Origin: Deltaproteobacteria bacterium
Lineage (GTDB): Bacteria; Desulfobacterota; Desulfomonilia; UBA1062
NCBI GenBank assembly: GCA_018434685.1
Contig: JAHDOV010000014.1
Span: 1 to 64,000, forward strand
Direction of reading: 5' to 3'
DNA: 64,000 bases
The notes below the pieces were generated by a model. That model did no database searches, was not told where the DNA came from, and saw only the letters and a list, made by a program, of their open reading frames with translations. Positions 1-9,291 of the stretch are shown here, piece after piece; position 1 is the stretch's first letter; the number at the start of each line of letters is the position of its first letter. A program made the position numbers and the translations under genes.

Positions 1-2
1 CG

Positions 3-560
3 GCAATGGTCCGGACGATCAAGATGATGGCCGAGGGCGAGCTCAAGGAGCTCGAATACGCGAAGACCTTCCATGACAACAAGGATGTCTACCTCGACAT
101 CATCTATCTGAAAACAGCTACACTCTTCGAGTTCTGCACCTATGCCCCGGGGGCCCTGGCCGGACTGGCCCGGGGACCGCTCGATGCACTGAAGACATAT
201 GGAAGAGCTGTCGGCATGGGCTTCCAGATAGTGGATGATATCATCAACCTCACCCCGAGCTCCGAAGACAATAAGGATCCGTTCAACGATATCCTCGAGG
301 GGAAATCCACCCTGCCGCTGGTGCTCCTCTTTGAGGAGAAGCCGGAGCTGCTCGTTGAAGTCTCTGGCATGAAGGACCCTGTTGAGATACAGCACCTGCT
401 CGTCTCGCACATCGAGCCGGGAATCCTCAAGCAGAGCAGGGCGATGGCACGGGGTTATCTCGATGAGGCACTCGATGCGATGAAAGACACCGGGTATCTC
501 TCTGAAGAACTCAGGAAAATACCCGCTGCAATCATGGCCCAGATCGAGAACCGATTCTGA
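3..560 (+). CDS. Polyprenyl (isoprenyl) diphosphate synthase, 3' part
   Basis: The window begins inside this gene, so only about the C-terminal 185 residues are present. The part seen is all-alpha. It carries the second aspartate-rich region of trans-isoprenyl diphosphate synthases (GFQIVDDIIN), followed by the DILEGKSTLPLVLL segment typical of the family. The enzyme condenses allylic diphosphates with isopentenyl diphosphate to make quinone side chains or carrier lipids; chain length cannot be judged. The second motif reads DDIIN rather than the usual DDxxD, so the third acidic residue is Asn. The first DDxxD motif lies outside the window. The family assignment is secure, the substrate is not. 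Confidence 0.85.
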   Translation, partial: AMVRTIKMMAEGELKELEYAKTFHDNKDVYLDIIYLKTATLFEFCTYAPGALAGLARGPLDALKTYGRAVGMGFQIVDDIINLTPSSEDNKDPFNDILEGKSTLPLVLLFEEKPELLVEVSGMKDPVEIQHLLVSHIEPGILKQSRAMARGYLDEALDAMKDTGYLSEELRKIPAAIMAQIENRF

Positions 561-670
561 TTCCCGCGCCCCCCTCCGCGAGACACCCGATAGTGGAAAC
601 TGCACTGTTTCTATTGATTTTTCCAGGATTAAACCCTAACTAAGGTTAAGACATTTGTGTGTGAAAGGGT

Positions 671-1618
671 ATGACTTTGGAATTCAAGGATTACTACAAG
701 ATCCTGGGGGTAGACAGGAACGCCACCCAGGAAGAGATAAAAAAGAAATACCGCAAGCTCGCCCGGGAATGCCATCCGGACACCTGTAAAGACGACCCCA
801 GTGCAGAAAAGCGTTTCAAGGAGATCAATGAGGCCCATGAGGTCCTGCGTGACCCTGAGAAGCGAAGCCGCTACGATGCCCTGGGGAGCAACTGGCAGGA
901 GGGGCAGAGTTTCAGGCCGCCGCCGGGCTTTGAGAACATCTTCGGGGGAGATCCGTTCGGCAGGGGCTCGGGGAGAGGCGGGAGCAGCTTCTCGTTCGAA
1001 TTCGGCCCTGGAGCCGGTCGCCAGGGAGGGTTCTCCGACTTTTTCGAATCCCTGTTCGGGGATATCGGAATGAGAGGACACCCGACGGGAGGACGATCGA
1101 GCGCAGCCAGGGGCTCCGATCTGGAGACCGAGGTGAGCATCTCTTTGGAAGATGCTCACAGGGGTTCCACCAGGGAGATCCATCTCCAGGGTCCGGGAGG
1201 AGGCAAGAGGCTCAATGTCAAGATTCCTGCCGGTGCTTATGACGGGATGAAGATACGTCTTGCCGGACAGGGACATGAAGGTCGAGGCGGTTCCGGTGAT
1301 CTCTACCTGCATATCCGGCTCGCACAGAACGGGAAATACCGGCTCGAGGGCAACAACGATATCATCATGGATCTGCCGGTGACCCCCTGGGATGCTGCGC
1401 TCGGTACGACCAGGGAGATCGAGACGCTGGACGGGACGTGCAATATCAAGATCCCTGCCGGGGTTTCCTCGGGACAGCGGTTACGGCTCAAGGGAAGGGG
1501 GCTGGCCCACAAGGGAGATCTCTATGCCCAGATCAAGATCGTGACCCCGAAGAATCTGAGCGGTGAAGAGAAGAGGCTCTTCACGGAGCTGAAAAAGGTA
1601 TCCACCTTCAAGCCATAA
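671..1618 (+). CDS. cbpA: CbpA-type DnaJ-domain co-chaperone
   Basis: This 315-residue cytoplasmic protein has an N-terminal J domain (about residues 5-70) with the HPD motif at 35-37, which stimulates DnaK ATPase activity. A Gly/Phe-rich linker follows (about 75-150), then the two beta-barrel client-binding domains of the DnaJ C-terminal family. There is no four-repeat CxxCxGxG zinc domain, so it is a class II (CbpA-like) J protein rather than DnaJ itself. The start is the ATG after GAAAGGGT. It is monocistronic and runs into a bidirectional hairpin terminator shared with the convergent ComEA-like gene. Confidence 0.92.
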   Translation: MTLEFKDYYKILGVDRNATQEEIKKKYRKLARECHPDTCKDDPSAEKRFKEINEAHEVLRDPEKRSRYDALGSNWQEGQSFRPPPGFENIFGGDPFGRGSGRGGSSFSFEFGPGAGRQGGFSDFFESLFGDIGMRGHPTGGRSSAARGSDLETEVSISLEDAHRGSTREIHLQGPGGGKRLNVKIPAGAYDGMKIRLAGQGHEGRGGSGDLYLHIRLAQNGKYRLEGNNDIIMDLPVTPWDAALGTTREIETLDGTCNIKIPAGVSSGQRLRLKGRGLAHKGDLYAQIKIVTPKNLSGEEKRLFTELKKVSTFKP

Positions 1619-1620
1619 AA

Positions 1621-1649
1621 AAACCGGCGTCTGAGAAAGACGCCGGTTT
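1621..1649. terminator. Bidirectional rho-independent terminator between cbpA and comEA-like gene
   Basis: An 11-bp perfect stem (AAACCGGCGTC/GACGCCGGTTT) with a 7-base loop starts three bases after the cbpA stop. Read on the minus strand it is followed by an unbroken run of T, so it is a textbook terminator for the convergent ComEA-like gene. On the plus strand the downstream tract is T-rich but interrupted. A second hairpin (1661-1685, ten-base arms ACCCACAGGG/CCCTGTGGGT) lies between this one and the ComEA stop. Confidence 0.85.
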
Positions 1650-1692
1650 CTCGTTCCTTTACCCACAGGGTACTACCCTGTGGGTATGCTGC

Positions 1693-2034
1693 CTATTGTT
1701 TCTTTGCGGCAGCCTGAGCCTTCGCGGCCGGTTTGGGCTCGGCCGGTTCGAAATCGGACTTGCCCTCCAACTTGAGATATGCCTTTATCTTGTTGAGCTT
1801 TGCCTGTCCGATGCCCTTTACCTTGGTGAGGTCGTCTACGGAGGTGAATTCACCGTTGGCCGTCCTGAAATCAACGATGTTCCGAGCTGTTGCCTCTCCG
1901 ATTTGCGGCAGCATCGTGAGTTCTTCTGCTGTTGCCGTGTTTACGTTGATCTGCCCCTGCATTGCATACGCTGTTCCAACAAGTGTCAACAAAACCAACA
2001 AGATTCCAAAAACTACATGTGTAACTCTTTCCAT
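1693..2034 (-). CDS. Exported ComEA-like helix-hairpin-helix protein
   Basis: This 113-residue protein has an N-terminal hydrophobic signal sequence (residues 1 to about 24, ending TAYA) and a ComEA-type double helix-hairpin-helix domain. The domain shows the pattern INVNTATAEEL...LPQIGEATA...VKGIGQAKLNKI. It ends in a Lys/Ala/Pro-rich tail. The family binds double-stranded DNA without sequence preference; ComEA is the periplasmic DNA receptor in natural transformation. No other competence gene is nearby. Short stand-alone versions are common in deltaproteobacteria and may have other DNA-related roles. Fold and export are well supported; a role in DNA uptake is inference. Confidence 0.85.
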   Translation of the reverse strand: MERVTHVVFGILLVLLTLVGTAYAMQGQINVNTATAEELTMLPQIGEATARNIVDFRTANGEFTSVDDLTKVKGIGQAKLNKIKAYLKLEGKSDFEPAEPKPAAKAQAAAKKQ

Positions 2035-2139
2035 TTGTCCTCCTTACACCTTTTTTTGTTTCCTGATTAAATAAATAGCCGCCAGGATGTGAAAGTCAAG
2101 TGTGACTGATCAGTAAAAACAGATGGTTAGGGGTTAGCC

Positions 2140-2170
2140 TTGACAAAGAGATTTGCAGACATATTATAAT
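2140..2170 (+). promoter_or_regulatory. Sigma-70-type promoter for the trehalose operon
   Basis: A perfect TTGACA at 2140-2145 is followed by TATTAT (16-base spacer, 2162-2167) overlapping a perfect TATAAT (19-base spacer, 2165-2170). It lies about 135 bases before the first gene of the DUF5752/glycosyltransferase/otsB/otsA operon. That leaves an AT-rich leader of roughly 130 bases in which I recognise no riboswitch. Confidence 0.65.
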
Positions 2171-2305
2171 AGGAAAACAGGGATTTAACCTTCCAATATT
2201 ATATTATTTTTATCCTGAGATGAATTTCGAGATGTTCGAGAACCAATGAGGTTGCAATCATGGCATGGCCTTTCGTTGTGAAGGGATGTCCCAAGAGGCC
2301 GGATT

Positions 2306-2965
2306 ATGGGAGATGCCTTTACCGTAAAAGATTGCGCCCTGATCGCAATTGCCACCGGGCAGCTGGCTGAGACGCTGCGGGAGATGCGGGACCGGCTCGA
2401 GACAGCACCGGCCAGCTCCATCTACTACCATTTCTGGGGCGGCCTCCTGCGACCGCGCTTCGATGATCCCGAGTTTCAGAACGACTTTGCCATCTGGGTC
2501 AGGCACAGCCTTCACGACAAGCCCCTGGCAGAGCGGCTGGCCCTCATAGATCCCACCCACTTCGATGATCTCGAGGACCTGCGGCGGGAACTGATCGATG
2601 TGATTGAAGAGCGGCTCGACGAAAGTGAGCTGCTGCCGTGGACAAAGGCATCCCAGCGGTTCTACTTTGTCCGGTCGCAGATCGTCGTCTTCGATACCGG
2701 CAGGAGGGTCCATGAACCCGGTGAACTGGCTTCGCTGATTCCTCATCTGTCTGTCGGGAGCATCTTTTACCACTTCATCGATGCCAGGCGCCGCACCCCC
2801 ACCGGGAACGATGATTTCACCGAATGGATTCAGGGGTTCGGGGAGGAATATACCCGGCTGAAAAAAGGGATTGCAGCCATTGACCCCTATTTCACCAACC
2901 TGGTGGAACTGAGGGAAGAACTGTCCTGCGTGTTTGAAGAATATCGCGGGGGGAAGGGTGCATAA
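2306..2965 (+). CDS. DUF5752 family protein
   Basis: This 219-residue soluble protein has no signal peptide. It consists of two similar alpha-helical halves: SSIYYHFWGG...FAIWV at about residues 36-65 is echoed by GSIFYHFIDA...FTEWI at about 150-175, which suggests internal duplication. The family (DUF5752) has no established biochemical function and tends to lie beside TreT-like trehalose synthases, as here. The start is the ATG preceded by AAGAGG. Its stop overlaps the next ATG by one base, implying translational coupling. A regulatory or scaffolding role for the glycosyltransferase is only a guess. Confidence 0.75.
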   Translation: MGDAFTVKDCALIAIATGQLAETLREMRDRLETAPASSIYYHFWGGLLRPRFDDPEFQNDFAIWVRHSLHDKPLAERLALIDPTHFDDLEDLRRELIDVIEERLDESELLPWTKASQRFYFVRSQIVVFDTGRRVHEPGELASLIPHLSVGSIFYHFIDARRRTPTGNDDFTEWIQGFGEEYTRLKKGIAAIDPYFTNLVELREELSCVFEEYRGGKGA

Positions 2966-4203
2966 TGGCCGGGCTTCTTGAAGAGTATGAAAAGATCGTG
3001 GGGCCAGACGTTATCGATCAACTCCGCCAGCTCGCTACACTCCTGAAGGGCAGGAAGATCGTTCATGTGAACTCCACCCGGGAAGGCGGCGGGGTTGCAG
3101 AGATCCTCCACCGCCTCATACCCCTGCATTTCGAGTTGGGCCTGGATGTCCGATGGGACGTGATCACCGGCAACAGGGAATTCTATCAGTGCACCAAGCT
3201 CATGCACAATGCACTGCAGGGTGCCAGGGTGGATATCCCGTTGTCCCTGCTGCGGAACTATGAAGAGGCCGCACAGAAGAATTTCGAGGGGTTGCAGGAG
3301 CACCTTCAGGGCGCAGATCTCGTCTTCATTCACGACCCCCAGCCTGCCGCACTGATCAGGAGTTGCCCTGAACGCTGCGGCAAGTGGATCTGGCGCTGCC
3401 ACATCGATGTCAGTCACCCCTACCGCCCGGTGTGGCAATACCTGCGCAGGTATGTCCGGCAGTACGATGCGAGCATCTGGTCTCTTTCGGAATTTGCACA
3501 GCCCCTTCCGCACCCGCTCTTTCTCATTGCCCCGAGCATCGATCCCCTGAGCGAGAAGAACTCTGACGTGCCGCTCCGGGAGCTCGAGAAGATCTACGAG
3601 CGGTATCATCTCGATCCTGTCAGGCCGATCATCACCCAGATTTCACGCTTTGACCGGTTCAAGGATCCCATCGGGGTGATTCAGTCCTATAAGCTGGTGA
3701 AGGAGTTTCTCCCCATCCAGCTCGTCCTTGCAGGCGGGGGGGCAACCGACGACCCGGAGGGTGAGGAGGTTCTCATCAAGGTCAGGTCGGCCTCTGATAA
3801 TGATCCGGATATCCACGTGCTGCTCCTGCCCCCGGATGACCACCTCACCATCAATGCCCTGCAGCGGATATCCGATATTGTCCTGCAGAAATCGACCAGG
3901 GAGGGGTTCGGACTCACCGTGACCGAGGCCATGTGGAAGGGAAAGCCGGTGATCGGGGGAGATACGGGCGGCATCAGGCTCCAGGTGATCAACCATCATA
4001 CCGGATTCCTCGTAAACACGCCGGAAGGGGCTGCCCTGCGCATCAGGTACCTGCTGAAGCGCCGGGAAAAACTCCACGAAATAGGTGAGAAGGCCCACCA
4101 GTTCGTGCTGGAAAACTTTCTCATCACCCGGCACCTCCGTGAATACCTGACGCTCATGGTTGCCATCATGTATGAAACAGAAGACAGGATCGAGCCTCAA
4201 TGA
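2965..4203 (+). CDS. TreT-like trehalose synthase, GT4 glycosyltransferase
   Basis: This 412-residue GT-B glycosyltransferase has the TreT-type N-terminal signature HVNSTREGGGVAEIL (about residues 30-45). The C-terminal nucleotide-sugar site includes EGFGLTVTEAMWKGKPVI, with the Glu-rich E-x7-E motif. TreT enzymes join glucose from an NDP-glucose to free glucose to make trehalose in one reversible step. It overlaps the DUF5752 stop and the otsB start (ATGA), so it belongs to the same transcript as the otsB/otsA pathway. Relatives may use other acceptors such as glucose 1-phosphate or glycerol derivatives, so the exact product is not certain. Confidence 0.8.
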   Translation: MAGLLEEYEKIVGPDVIDQLRQLATLLKGRKIVHVNSTREGGGVAEILHRLIPLHFELGLDVRWDVITGNREFYQCTKLMHNALQGARVDIPLSLLRNYEEAAQKNFEGLQEHLQGADLVFIHDPQPAALIRSCPERCGKWIWRCHIDVSHPYRPVWQYLRRYVRQYDASIWSLSEFAQPLPHPLFLIAPSIDPLSEKNSDVPLRELEKIYERYHLDPVRPIITQISRFDRFKDPIGVIQSYKLVKEFLPIQLVLAGGGATDDPEGEEVLIKVRSASDNDPDIHVLLLPPDDHLTINALQRISDIVLQKSTREGFGLTVTEAMWKGKPVIGGDTGGIRLQVINHHTGFLVNTPEGAALRIRYLLKRREKLHEIGEKAHQFVLENFLITRHLREYLTLMVAIMYETEDRIEPQ

Positions 4204-5021
4204 TGCGTGAAGCCGAAGGAGAGCGGCCTGCCGTTCTTCATGTCCCCTGGTTCTGGGACCGTCTGGAAGCAGCCGCATACAAATTTCTCACCCTTGATTA
4301 TGACGGAACCCTTGCCCCGTTCCGGGTGGCGAGGATGGAGGCCACCCCGCTCGAGGGCATCCCCGACCTGATGAGACAGATTGAACAGCGCCGGGATACC
4401 GCGTTAGCGGTCATCTCCGGACGGCCTGTTTCCGAGCTTGTGGAACTCCTCGGTCAGGTGAGGCTCACCCTGGTAGGGAGCCATGGGTTTGAATACCGGG
4501 GTCCAGACGGTGCTGTCGAGGTGAAAACGATCATGGCCGAGCAACAGGCAGGTCTCCTGAAGGCACAGGAGATACCGGCAATACAGGGGCTGGGAGATCG
4601 TCTCGAGGCAAAGAGCGCAAACATCGCCCTGCACACCCGGGGTATGTCACCTGGCAGGGCCGCTCAAGAGGAAGCGGCCGTGTATCGTGAGTGGGAGACC
4701 CTGGCCGTTGAGCATCATCTCGAGGTTCGGAGGTTCAACGGCGGGGTGGAACTGCGGGCATCAGGCTGGAACAAGGGGGATGCCTGGGAGTCGCTGGTTC
4801 ACGGCCTTCCAGAGGAGACCCTGTGCGTATACATCGGCGATGATGAAACGGACGAGGACGTCTTCGCGAGGATACGGGCCTGTGGTGTCGGCATCAGGGT
4901 AGGGGTTCCCCCGGGGCCGTCAAAGGCGCTGGGATTTCTCCGGGATATCGAATCGGTAAAAGCCCTCCTTAAGGCGTGGGTACATCTTGCTCCCGGTGAT
5001 GCGCAGGGAGACCTGCCATGA
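4200..5021 (+). CDS. otsB: Trehalose-6-phosphate phosphatase
   Basis: This 273-residue HAD-superfamily phosphatase removes phosphate from trehalose 6-phosphate. HAD motif I is LDYDGT, with the nucleophile Asp33 and acid/base Asp35. The late acidic metal-binding motif is GDDETDEDVF (about residues 218-227), the form typical of OtsB. Length matches the family. The ATG overlaps the upstream stop (ATGA), and a second ATG follows at codon 2. Its own stop overlaps the otsA start in the same way. This supplies the second step of the OtsA-OtsB route. Confidence 0.93.
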   Translation: MMREAEGERPAVLHVPWFWDRLEAAAYKFLTLDYDGTLAPFRVARMEATPLEGIPDLMRQIEQRRDTALAVISGRPVSELVELLGQVRLTLVGSHGFEYRGPDGAVEVKTIMAEQQAGLLKAQEIPAIQGLGDRLEAKSANIALHTRGMSPGRAAQEEAAVYREWETLAVEHHLEVRRFNGGVELRASGWNKGDAWESLVHGLPEETLCVYIGDDETDEDVFARIRACGVGIRVGVPPGPSKALGFLRDIESVKALLKAWVHLAPGDAQGDLP

Positions 5022-6493
5022 CTGCAGAGAGGCTTGTTGTGGTATCGAACCGCCTGCCCGTTGTCTTGAAGAGGTCAGGTTCGGATACCTGGCAGATCAC
5101 CCCGGGGTCCGGGGGGCTCGTCACGGCCATGGGCCCCGTGCTGCGGAATCGAGGAGGCATGTGGATCGGGTGGCCGGGTCTGGCAAGTGAAGATTGTCCC
5201 GATGAGGAGTCCCTGGGCAGGCTCCTGACGGAGGGGGGAAGCCGCAGCGGATATGCCCTCAAGTATGTCTACCTCGACAGAGACGAGATCGACAGGTACT
5301 ATTACGGGTTTGCCAATGAGATTCTCTGGCCCCTCTTTCATGATCTTTTCCCCCAGTGCAATTTCGACCCGGTGTACTGGGAGGCCTATGAGGGCGTGAA
5401 CTGCAAGTTTGCCCGCTGTGTGGTCGAGCATGCCGGAAAGAACGATTACGTATGGGTCCACGACTACCACCTCATTCTCGTGGCACGCGAACTGAGGAGG
5501 ATGGGTCTCGGCCACCGGATCGGGTTCTTCCTCCATGTGCCGTTTCCTCCCCTGGACATCTTTCTCAAACTTCCCTGGCGGTTCCAGATTCTCGAGGCGC
5601 TGCTGGAGTACGATCTGATCGGATTCCAGACCGTGAGGGACCGGAGAAATTTCATCGGGTGCATTCGGGCCCTTCTCGGGTATAAGGTCAAGGGCAGAGG
5701 CCAGATCGGTTCAATCATCATGAATGATCGGGAGGTCCATGTGGGGGCCTTCCCGATAAGTATCGACTTCAAGGAATTCTCTGACCTGGCAAGATCCGGG
5801 GAGGTGGCGGACCAGGCGTGGATTGTCCATGCCAACCTTCCGAAGATGCAGCTTATCCTCGGTGTTGACCGGCTCGACTATACCAAGGGCATACCCCACA
5901 GGCTCCTTGCGTTCGATAATGCCCTGACGCGCTACCCTGAGCTGCGACGCAAGGTCACGCTCATCCAGGTTGTCGTTCCCAGCCGCAGGGAGGTGGAAGA
6001 ATACGAAAAGCTCAAGCAGGAAATCGAGCGGCTGGTGGGTGAGATAAACGGCAAGTATACGGAGGTGGGGTGGAGCCCCATACACTACATCTTCCACACC
6101 CTGACGCGTACGGAGCTGGTGGCATACTACCGGACGTGTGAGATTGCCCTGATTACGCCCCTGAAAGACGGCATGAACCTGGTGGCAAAGGAGTACTGCG
6201 CAAGCAGCATCGAAGACAACGGTGTGCTGATCCTGAGCGAGTTCGCAGGCGCTGCTGCCCAGCTGTACCAGGATGCGCTCCTCGTCAATCCCTATGACCG
6301 GCAGGGTGTTGCCGATGCCATTTACAAGGCCTTTTCCATGAACGAGGAACAGCGCCGGGAGAGGATGAGGCGGTTGAGGAACCAGATCCGGAGGCATGAT
6401 ATCATCGACTGGGTCGATTCGTTTCTCAGGGCGGGGATCGCAAAGGGCCTCGACGATTTTCCCCTGACGGAATTTTTCGTGCCGAGGCAGTAG
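5018..6493 (+). CDS. otsA: Trehalose-6-phosphate synthase (GT20)
   Basis: This 491-residue retaining GT20 enzyme transfers glucose from UDP- or ADP-glucose to glucose 6-phosphate. Family motifs are present in order: VVSNRLPVV (about residues 7-15), SGGLVTAM and WIGWPG near the N-terminal acceptor loop, [18 protein letters not shown], and [16 protein letters not shown] in the C-terminal donor domain. It is the last gene of the operon, and its ATG overlaps the otsB stop. Having both OtsAB and a TreT-like enzyme on one transcript suggests trehalose is a major compatible solute or that flux through it is reversible. Confidence 0.94.
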   Translation: MTAERLVVVSNRLPVVLKRSGSDTWQITPGSGGLVTAMGPVLRNRGGMWIGWPGLASEDCPDEESLGRLLTEGGSRSGYALKYVYLDRDEIDRYYYGFANEILWPLFHDLFPQCNFDPVYWEAYEGVNCKFARCVVEHAGKNDYVWVHDYHLILVARELRRMGLGHRIGFFLHVPFPPLDIFLKLPWRFQILEALLEYDLIGFQTVRDRRNFIGCIRALLGYKVKGRGQIGSIIMNDREVHVGAFPISIDFKEFSDLARSGEVADQAWIVHANLPKMQLILGVDRLDYTKGIPHRLLAFDNALTRYPELRRKVTLIQVVVPSRREVEEYEKLKQEIERLVGEINGKYTEVGWSPIHYIFHTLTRTELVAYYRTCEIALITPLKDGMNLVAKEYCASSIEDNGVLILSEFAGAAAQLYQDALLVNPYDRQGVADAIYKAFSMNEEQRRERMRRLRNQIRRHDIIDWVDSFLRAGIAKGLDDFPLTEFFVPRQ

Positions 6494-6617
6494 GGGGCAT
6501 GACCTGTCTGGAAAGATACCGGGGCGGCAGGGAACAGGTACGGTATGGTTTTTCTCATGCACGCATGAGATTATCCCGATTACATATACCAGGACCGGTC
6601 GGGTCAAGAGGTGAAAT

Positions 6618-7595
6618 ATGAAGAGAAGAGGGTTTTTCCTGGTGCTGGTTTTTTTTATGGCTGGGGTCGCTGCGTGCGGAACCCAATCGACGACCGACGA
6701 AGACAACGGTGCGGGAGCGCTATCCTCCCTGCAGACCTTTGGCGATGAGGTGAAACTGTGCACCCCGTATCTCGGGGACAGCACACTCGAGCAGTGGGCA
6801 GACTGGGATCCGGATGTATCGGGCAGTGTGCTCGGGAAACTCTTTGACCCTGATAACGGCGGATTCGAGTGCATCTACAGCCACATAGACCTCCTCGATG
6901 CCCACATCGAGATGGTAAACGAATTCGTGGAGGACTGGGATGAAGACGGGCAGTACATCCAGGGGGACATGACAGCCACCATTGACAACGATACCAGTGC
7001 GGTGACGATTCCCTATCTCGGCATTGATCTCTGGCCCATCAGCGTAGACAGGGTAATCACCCTGGAGAATGTTTCGCAGGATCTTGTCGTGCACATGGCA
7101 TTCTCCATAGATGGAGACCGGGAATATATCGTGGAACAGTATGCCATCGGGAACACGGATGCCGGGGTGTACTATACCGAGCGGGACGGCGATTCCCTGC
7201 GGATCTGGCATGCAAGCATCACCACGGGCAGCGTCCAGTTCGTGTGGGAAGGCGATGTCTACGAGGAATGGTTCAAGATCACCCAGTGCAGCGATGCCAC
7301 CGGGAACTGGGAGGCCATGGGAGGCGGAAGTGTCTCGACCTCCAGCAGCCAGATGGCCTTCATGGCGCGCAATGACGACACCAATGACTCGCTTGACGAA
7401 TACTACCTCACCCTCACGCTGAACGACCTGGTCACGGGTAACGAACCCTCAGGCGGCATTGTCGGGCCGAGAACAGACCCGCTGAGCGGCACCGGTGTCC
7501 TGGCGTACATTACACTAGGGAATGCCAAGTGCTTCGGGTTCCTCGGCATCGGTGAATACCCGGACAATACCGGGGATCTTGCCTGGGACCAGTAA
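6618..7595 (+). CDS. Hypothetical lipoprotein
   Basis: This 325-residue protein has a lipoprotein signal peptide (MKRRGFFLVL... with lipobox GVAAC and acylated Cys20) and a mature domain rich in Asp, Thr, Tyr and Trp, suggesting a beta-rich envelope protein. I do not recognise a family. It is preceded by GAGGTGAAAT and follows otsA by about 125 bases. That gap contains only a short perfect inverted repeat (6553-6570). It may be an independent unit. The next gene downstream is on the other strand. Confidence 0.75.
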   Translation: MKRRGFFLVLVFFMAGVAACGTQSTTDEDNGAGALSSLQTFGDEVKLCTPYLGDSTLEQWADWDPDVSGSVLGKLFDPDNGGFECIYSHIDLLDAHIEMVNEFVEDWDEDGQYIQGDMTATIDNDTSAVTIPYLGIDLWPISVDRVITLENVSQDLVVHMAFSIDGDREYIVEQYAIGNTDAGVYYTERDGDSLRIWHASITTGSVQFVWEGDVYEEWFKITQCSDATGNWEAMGGGSVSTSSSQMAFMARNDDTNDSLDEYYLTLTLNDLVTGNEPSGGIVGPRTDPLSGTGVLAYITLGNAKCFGFLGIGEYPDNTGDLAWDQ

Positions 7596-7689
7596 CCCCG
7601 TATCCCTCATGAAGACATCCCTGCAGCGGCGGACACTCACCCCTGCATGACCTGATCCGAGTTTCTCCGCACTGGCTCCGGGGGGATCA

Positions 7690-9111
7690 CTATTCCACCA
7701 GTTCCGGCAGCACCTTTACCCATCCCAGAGGGAAGTCCCGGGCAAAGGCCGTGTCAGCATAGCTTGGACGGTCCTCGTCGTAGAGGGCTCTGCTTCGGGG
7801 CAGGTAGATGGACAGGCCGGCGAGAGCGGTGTTGACGGAAAAGTGAGCTTTCAGGCCGGAATTCTCCGGCAGCTCCCCGGCATGCCCGGAGGCCTTCAGG
7901 TCGGAGACGAGCCGGAGGAGGTCGACCATCTTGTCACGGTGCTGCGACCTGGACAGGACATAGCGGGCCTGTGCCGCAGCTGTCCGCAGGGCAGGCAGGT
8001 TCGAGCCGGTTTCCGCGAATCCCTGGAATGACCGGACAAAGTCCTCGAATTCCTCTCCCAGGTGCAGTGCTGTTGCAGAGACCGGATATTGCCGCTGGCC
8101 ATAGGTCTTCCGGTAGCTTTCGACGGTCTCGATTGCCATATCTTCGGGGCTGAGGGATTGCCGGTTTCCGATTCTTTCCAGGAGATCGGCATAGTCGAGC
8201 CCCATGGACGGGATGGACGTCTGGTTGAAGACGATGTAGTCTGCGGTGTCCTTGAGCGCCCATGCCGTTTCTACATCAGCCATGAAGCAGAGGTCGAGGA
8301 TGAGCACGTCTACGCTGCAGAGCGAGAGCGCCTTGCCGATCATGGGCGTCTCGAAATCCCTGAAGAATTCATCGCTTCGCTTCTTCCTGGACGCCGGGGC
8401 AGGGGCATCCTCGACAAACCAGCCGTTTCCGTGGCCGGCCATGAAGAGTGCATAGTGTTCGGAGATGAAATTGTCCCGCACGAACCACACGAAGCCCGAG
8501 AGGGTGTCGGCATCGGTTGCATCGAGGTTCGCATAACCCTGGCCGTCAAGCGGGAGGAGGTAGTGGGCCTTCCGGGTCATGATGGTGTGGAGCCGCTGTG
8601 TGGACTCGGCATTCTGCTCCCTGAGCACGTAGCGGGCGTTGTCCCTGCTGTAGCTCTTCCTCAGGAGGTCCCTATCTTCCGGATCGGAAAGACGGGCCAT
8701 GAGGATCTGTTCATAACGGTCTGCCTCGATGGAGCGCGGTACCGGAACCGAGAGGGGATCACCGATGACTTGCCGGTATGTTCCCCGGACATGAAAGAGC
8801 CTGCTTCCCTTCCAGGCGGTGAAGAGGTTCTCGCGGCTGAGGTCGTCATCGCGGTCGAAGAACACGACTATGTTCGCATCCCTGAACTCTGCGGCGCCCT
8901 CACAGATCTCCTGGAGGTTGTCCACCTGGTCCTTTTCCAGGGAGTTCTCCCCTGCGAGGTAAAAGGCCAGGGTCCACTTTTTGCCCGTGACCGGAAATTG
9001 AGGGCTCACAGGGGCCGCATCTTCGGTTTGTGCGGAGGAGAAAAGCGGTGCCGGGCAGCCCGGGACAGCGGGCAGGCAGAAGAAGAGGACGATGACGAAA
9101 GAGATCTTCAC
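7690..9111 (-). CDS. Clostripain-family (C11) cysteine peptidase, probable lipoprotein
   Basis: This 473-residue protein has a signal peptide with a possible lipobox (AVPGC, Cys19) and a C11/caspase-fold domain. WTLAFYLAGENSLE (about residues 46-60) is the usual first strand. The catalytic dyad appears to be His227 in MAGHGNGW and Cys275 in LDLCFMADVETAW. C11 peptidases typically cleave after Arg or Lys. Export suggests a role at the cell surface or in the periplasm. The gene is monocistronic and convergent with the preceding lipoprotein gene. Family assignment is firm; substrate is unknown. Confidence 0.85.
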   Translation of the reverse strand: MKISFVIVLFFCLPAVPGCPAPLFSSAQTEDAAPVSPQFPVTGKKWTLAFYLAGENSLEKDQVDNLQEICEGAAEFRDANIVVFFDRDDDLSRENLFTAWKGSRLFHVRGTYRQVIGDPLSVPVPRSIEADRYEQILMARLSDPEDRDLLRKSYSRDNARYVLREQNAESTQRLHTIMTRKAHYLLPLDGQGYANLDATDADTLSGFVWFVRDNFISEHYALFMAGHGNGWFVEDAPAPASRKKRSDEFFRDFETPMIGKALSLCSVDVLILDLCFMADVETAWALKDTADYIVFNQTSIPSMGLDYADLLERIGNRQSLSPEDMAIETVESYRKTYGQRQYPVSATALHLGEEFEDFVRSFQGFAETGSNLPALRTAAAQARYVLSRSQHRDKMVDLLRLVSDLKASGHAGELPENSGLKAHFSVNTALAGLSIYLPRSRALYDEDRPSYADTAFARDFPLGWVKVLPELVE

Positions 9112-9250
9112 AGGGAGTACTCTAAACCTATTTTTGCCCTGTTTGTAAAGGCATGGTTATGGTAACACTCGAACACGGGCATAATCTCCCGGTGCCGGCG
9201 GTTTTCAAGTAAGGGGGAATGGTTTATTGTTATCTTCAACAGGTTGTGTA

Positions 9251-9259
9251 TGATATAAT
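9251..9259 (+). promoter_or_regulatory. Extended -10 promoter for the MoxR/CoxE pair
   Basis: TGATATAAT (9251-9259) is an extended -10 element (TGn plus perfect TATAAT) about 30 bases before the MoxR gene. No good -35 hexamer lies at normal spacing, which is common for extended -10 promoters. The next ribosome-binding sequence is GAGGAAAGG at 9274-9282. Confidence 0.55.
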
Positions 9260-9291
9260 AAAAGGATTACAACGAGGAAAGGTTGCTTGCC

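Noticed and set aside
6553-6570. Perfect inverted repeat TCTCATGC/GCATGAGA after otsA.
   Set aside because: Only a two-base loop and no T-run follow; too weak to call a terminator or operator.
5711-6874. 387-codon minus-strand open frame covering the end of otsA.
   Set aside because: It is antisense to otsA and the next lipoprotein gene, with no family-like sequence; a GC-rich shadow frame.
8062-9165. Long plus-strand open frame (367 codons) opposite the clostripain gene.
   Set aside because: It lies entirely antisense to a gene with clear family motifs, and its residue pattern has no recognisable domain.
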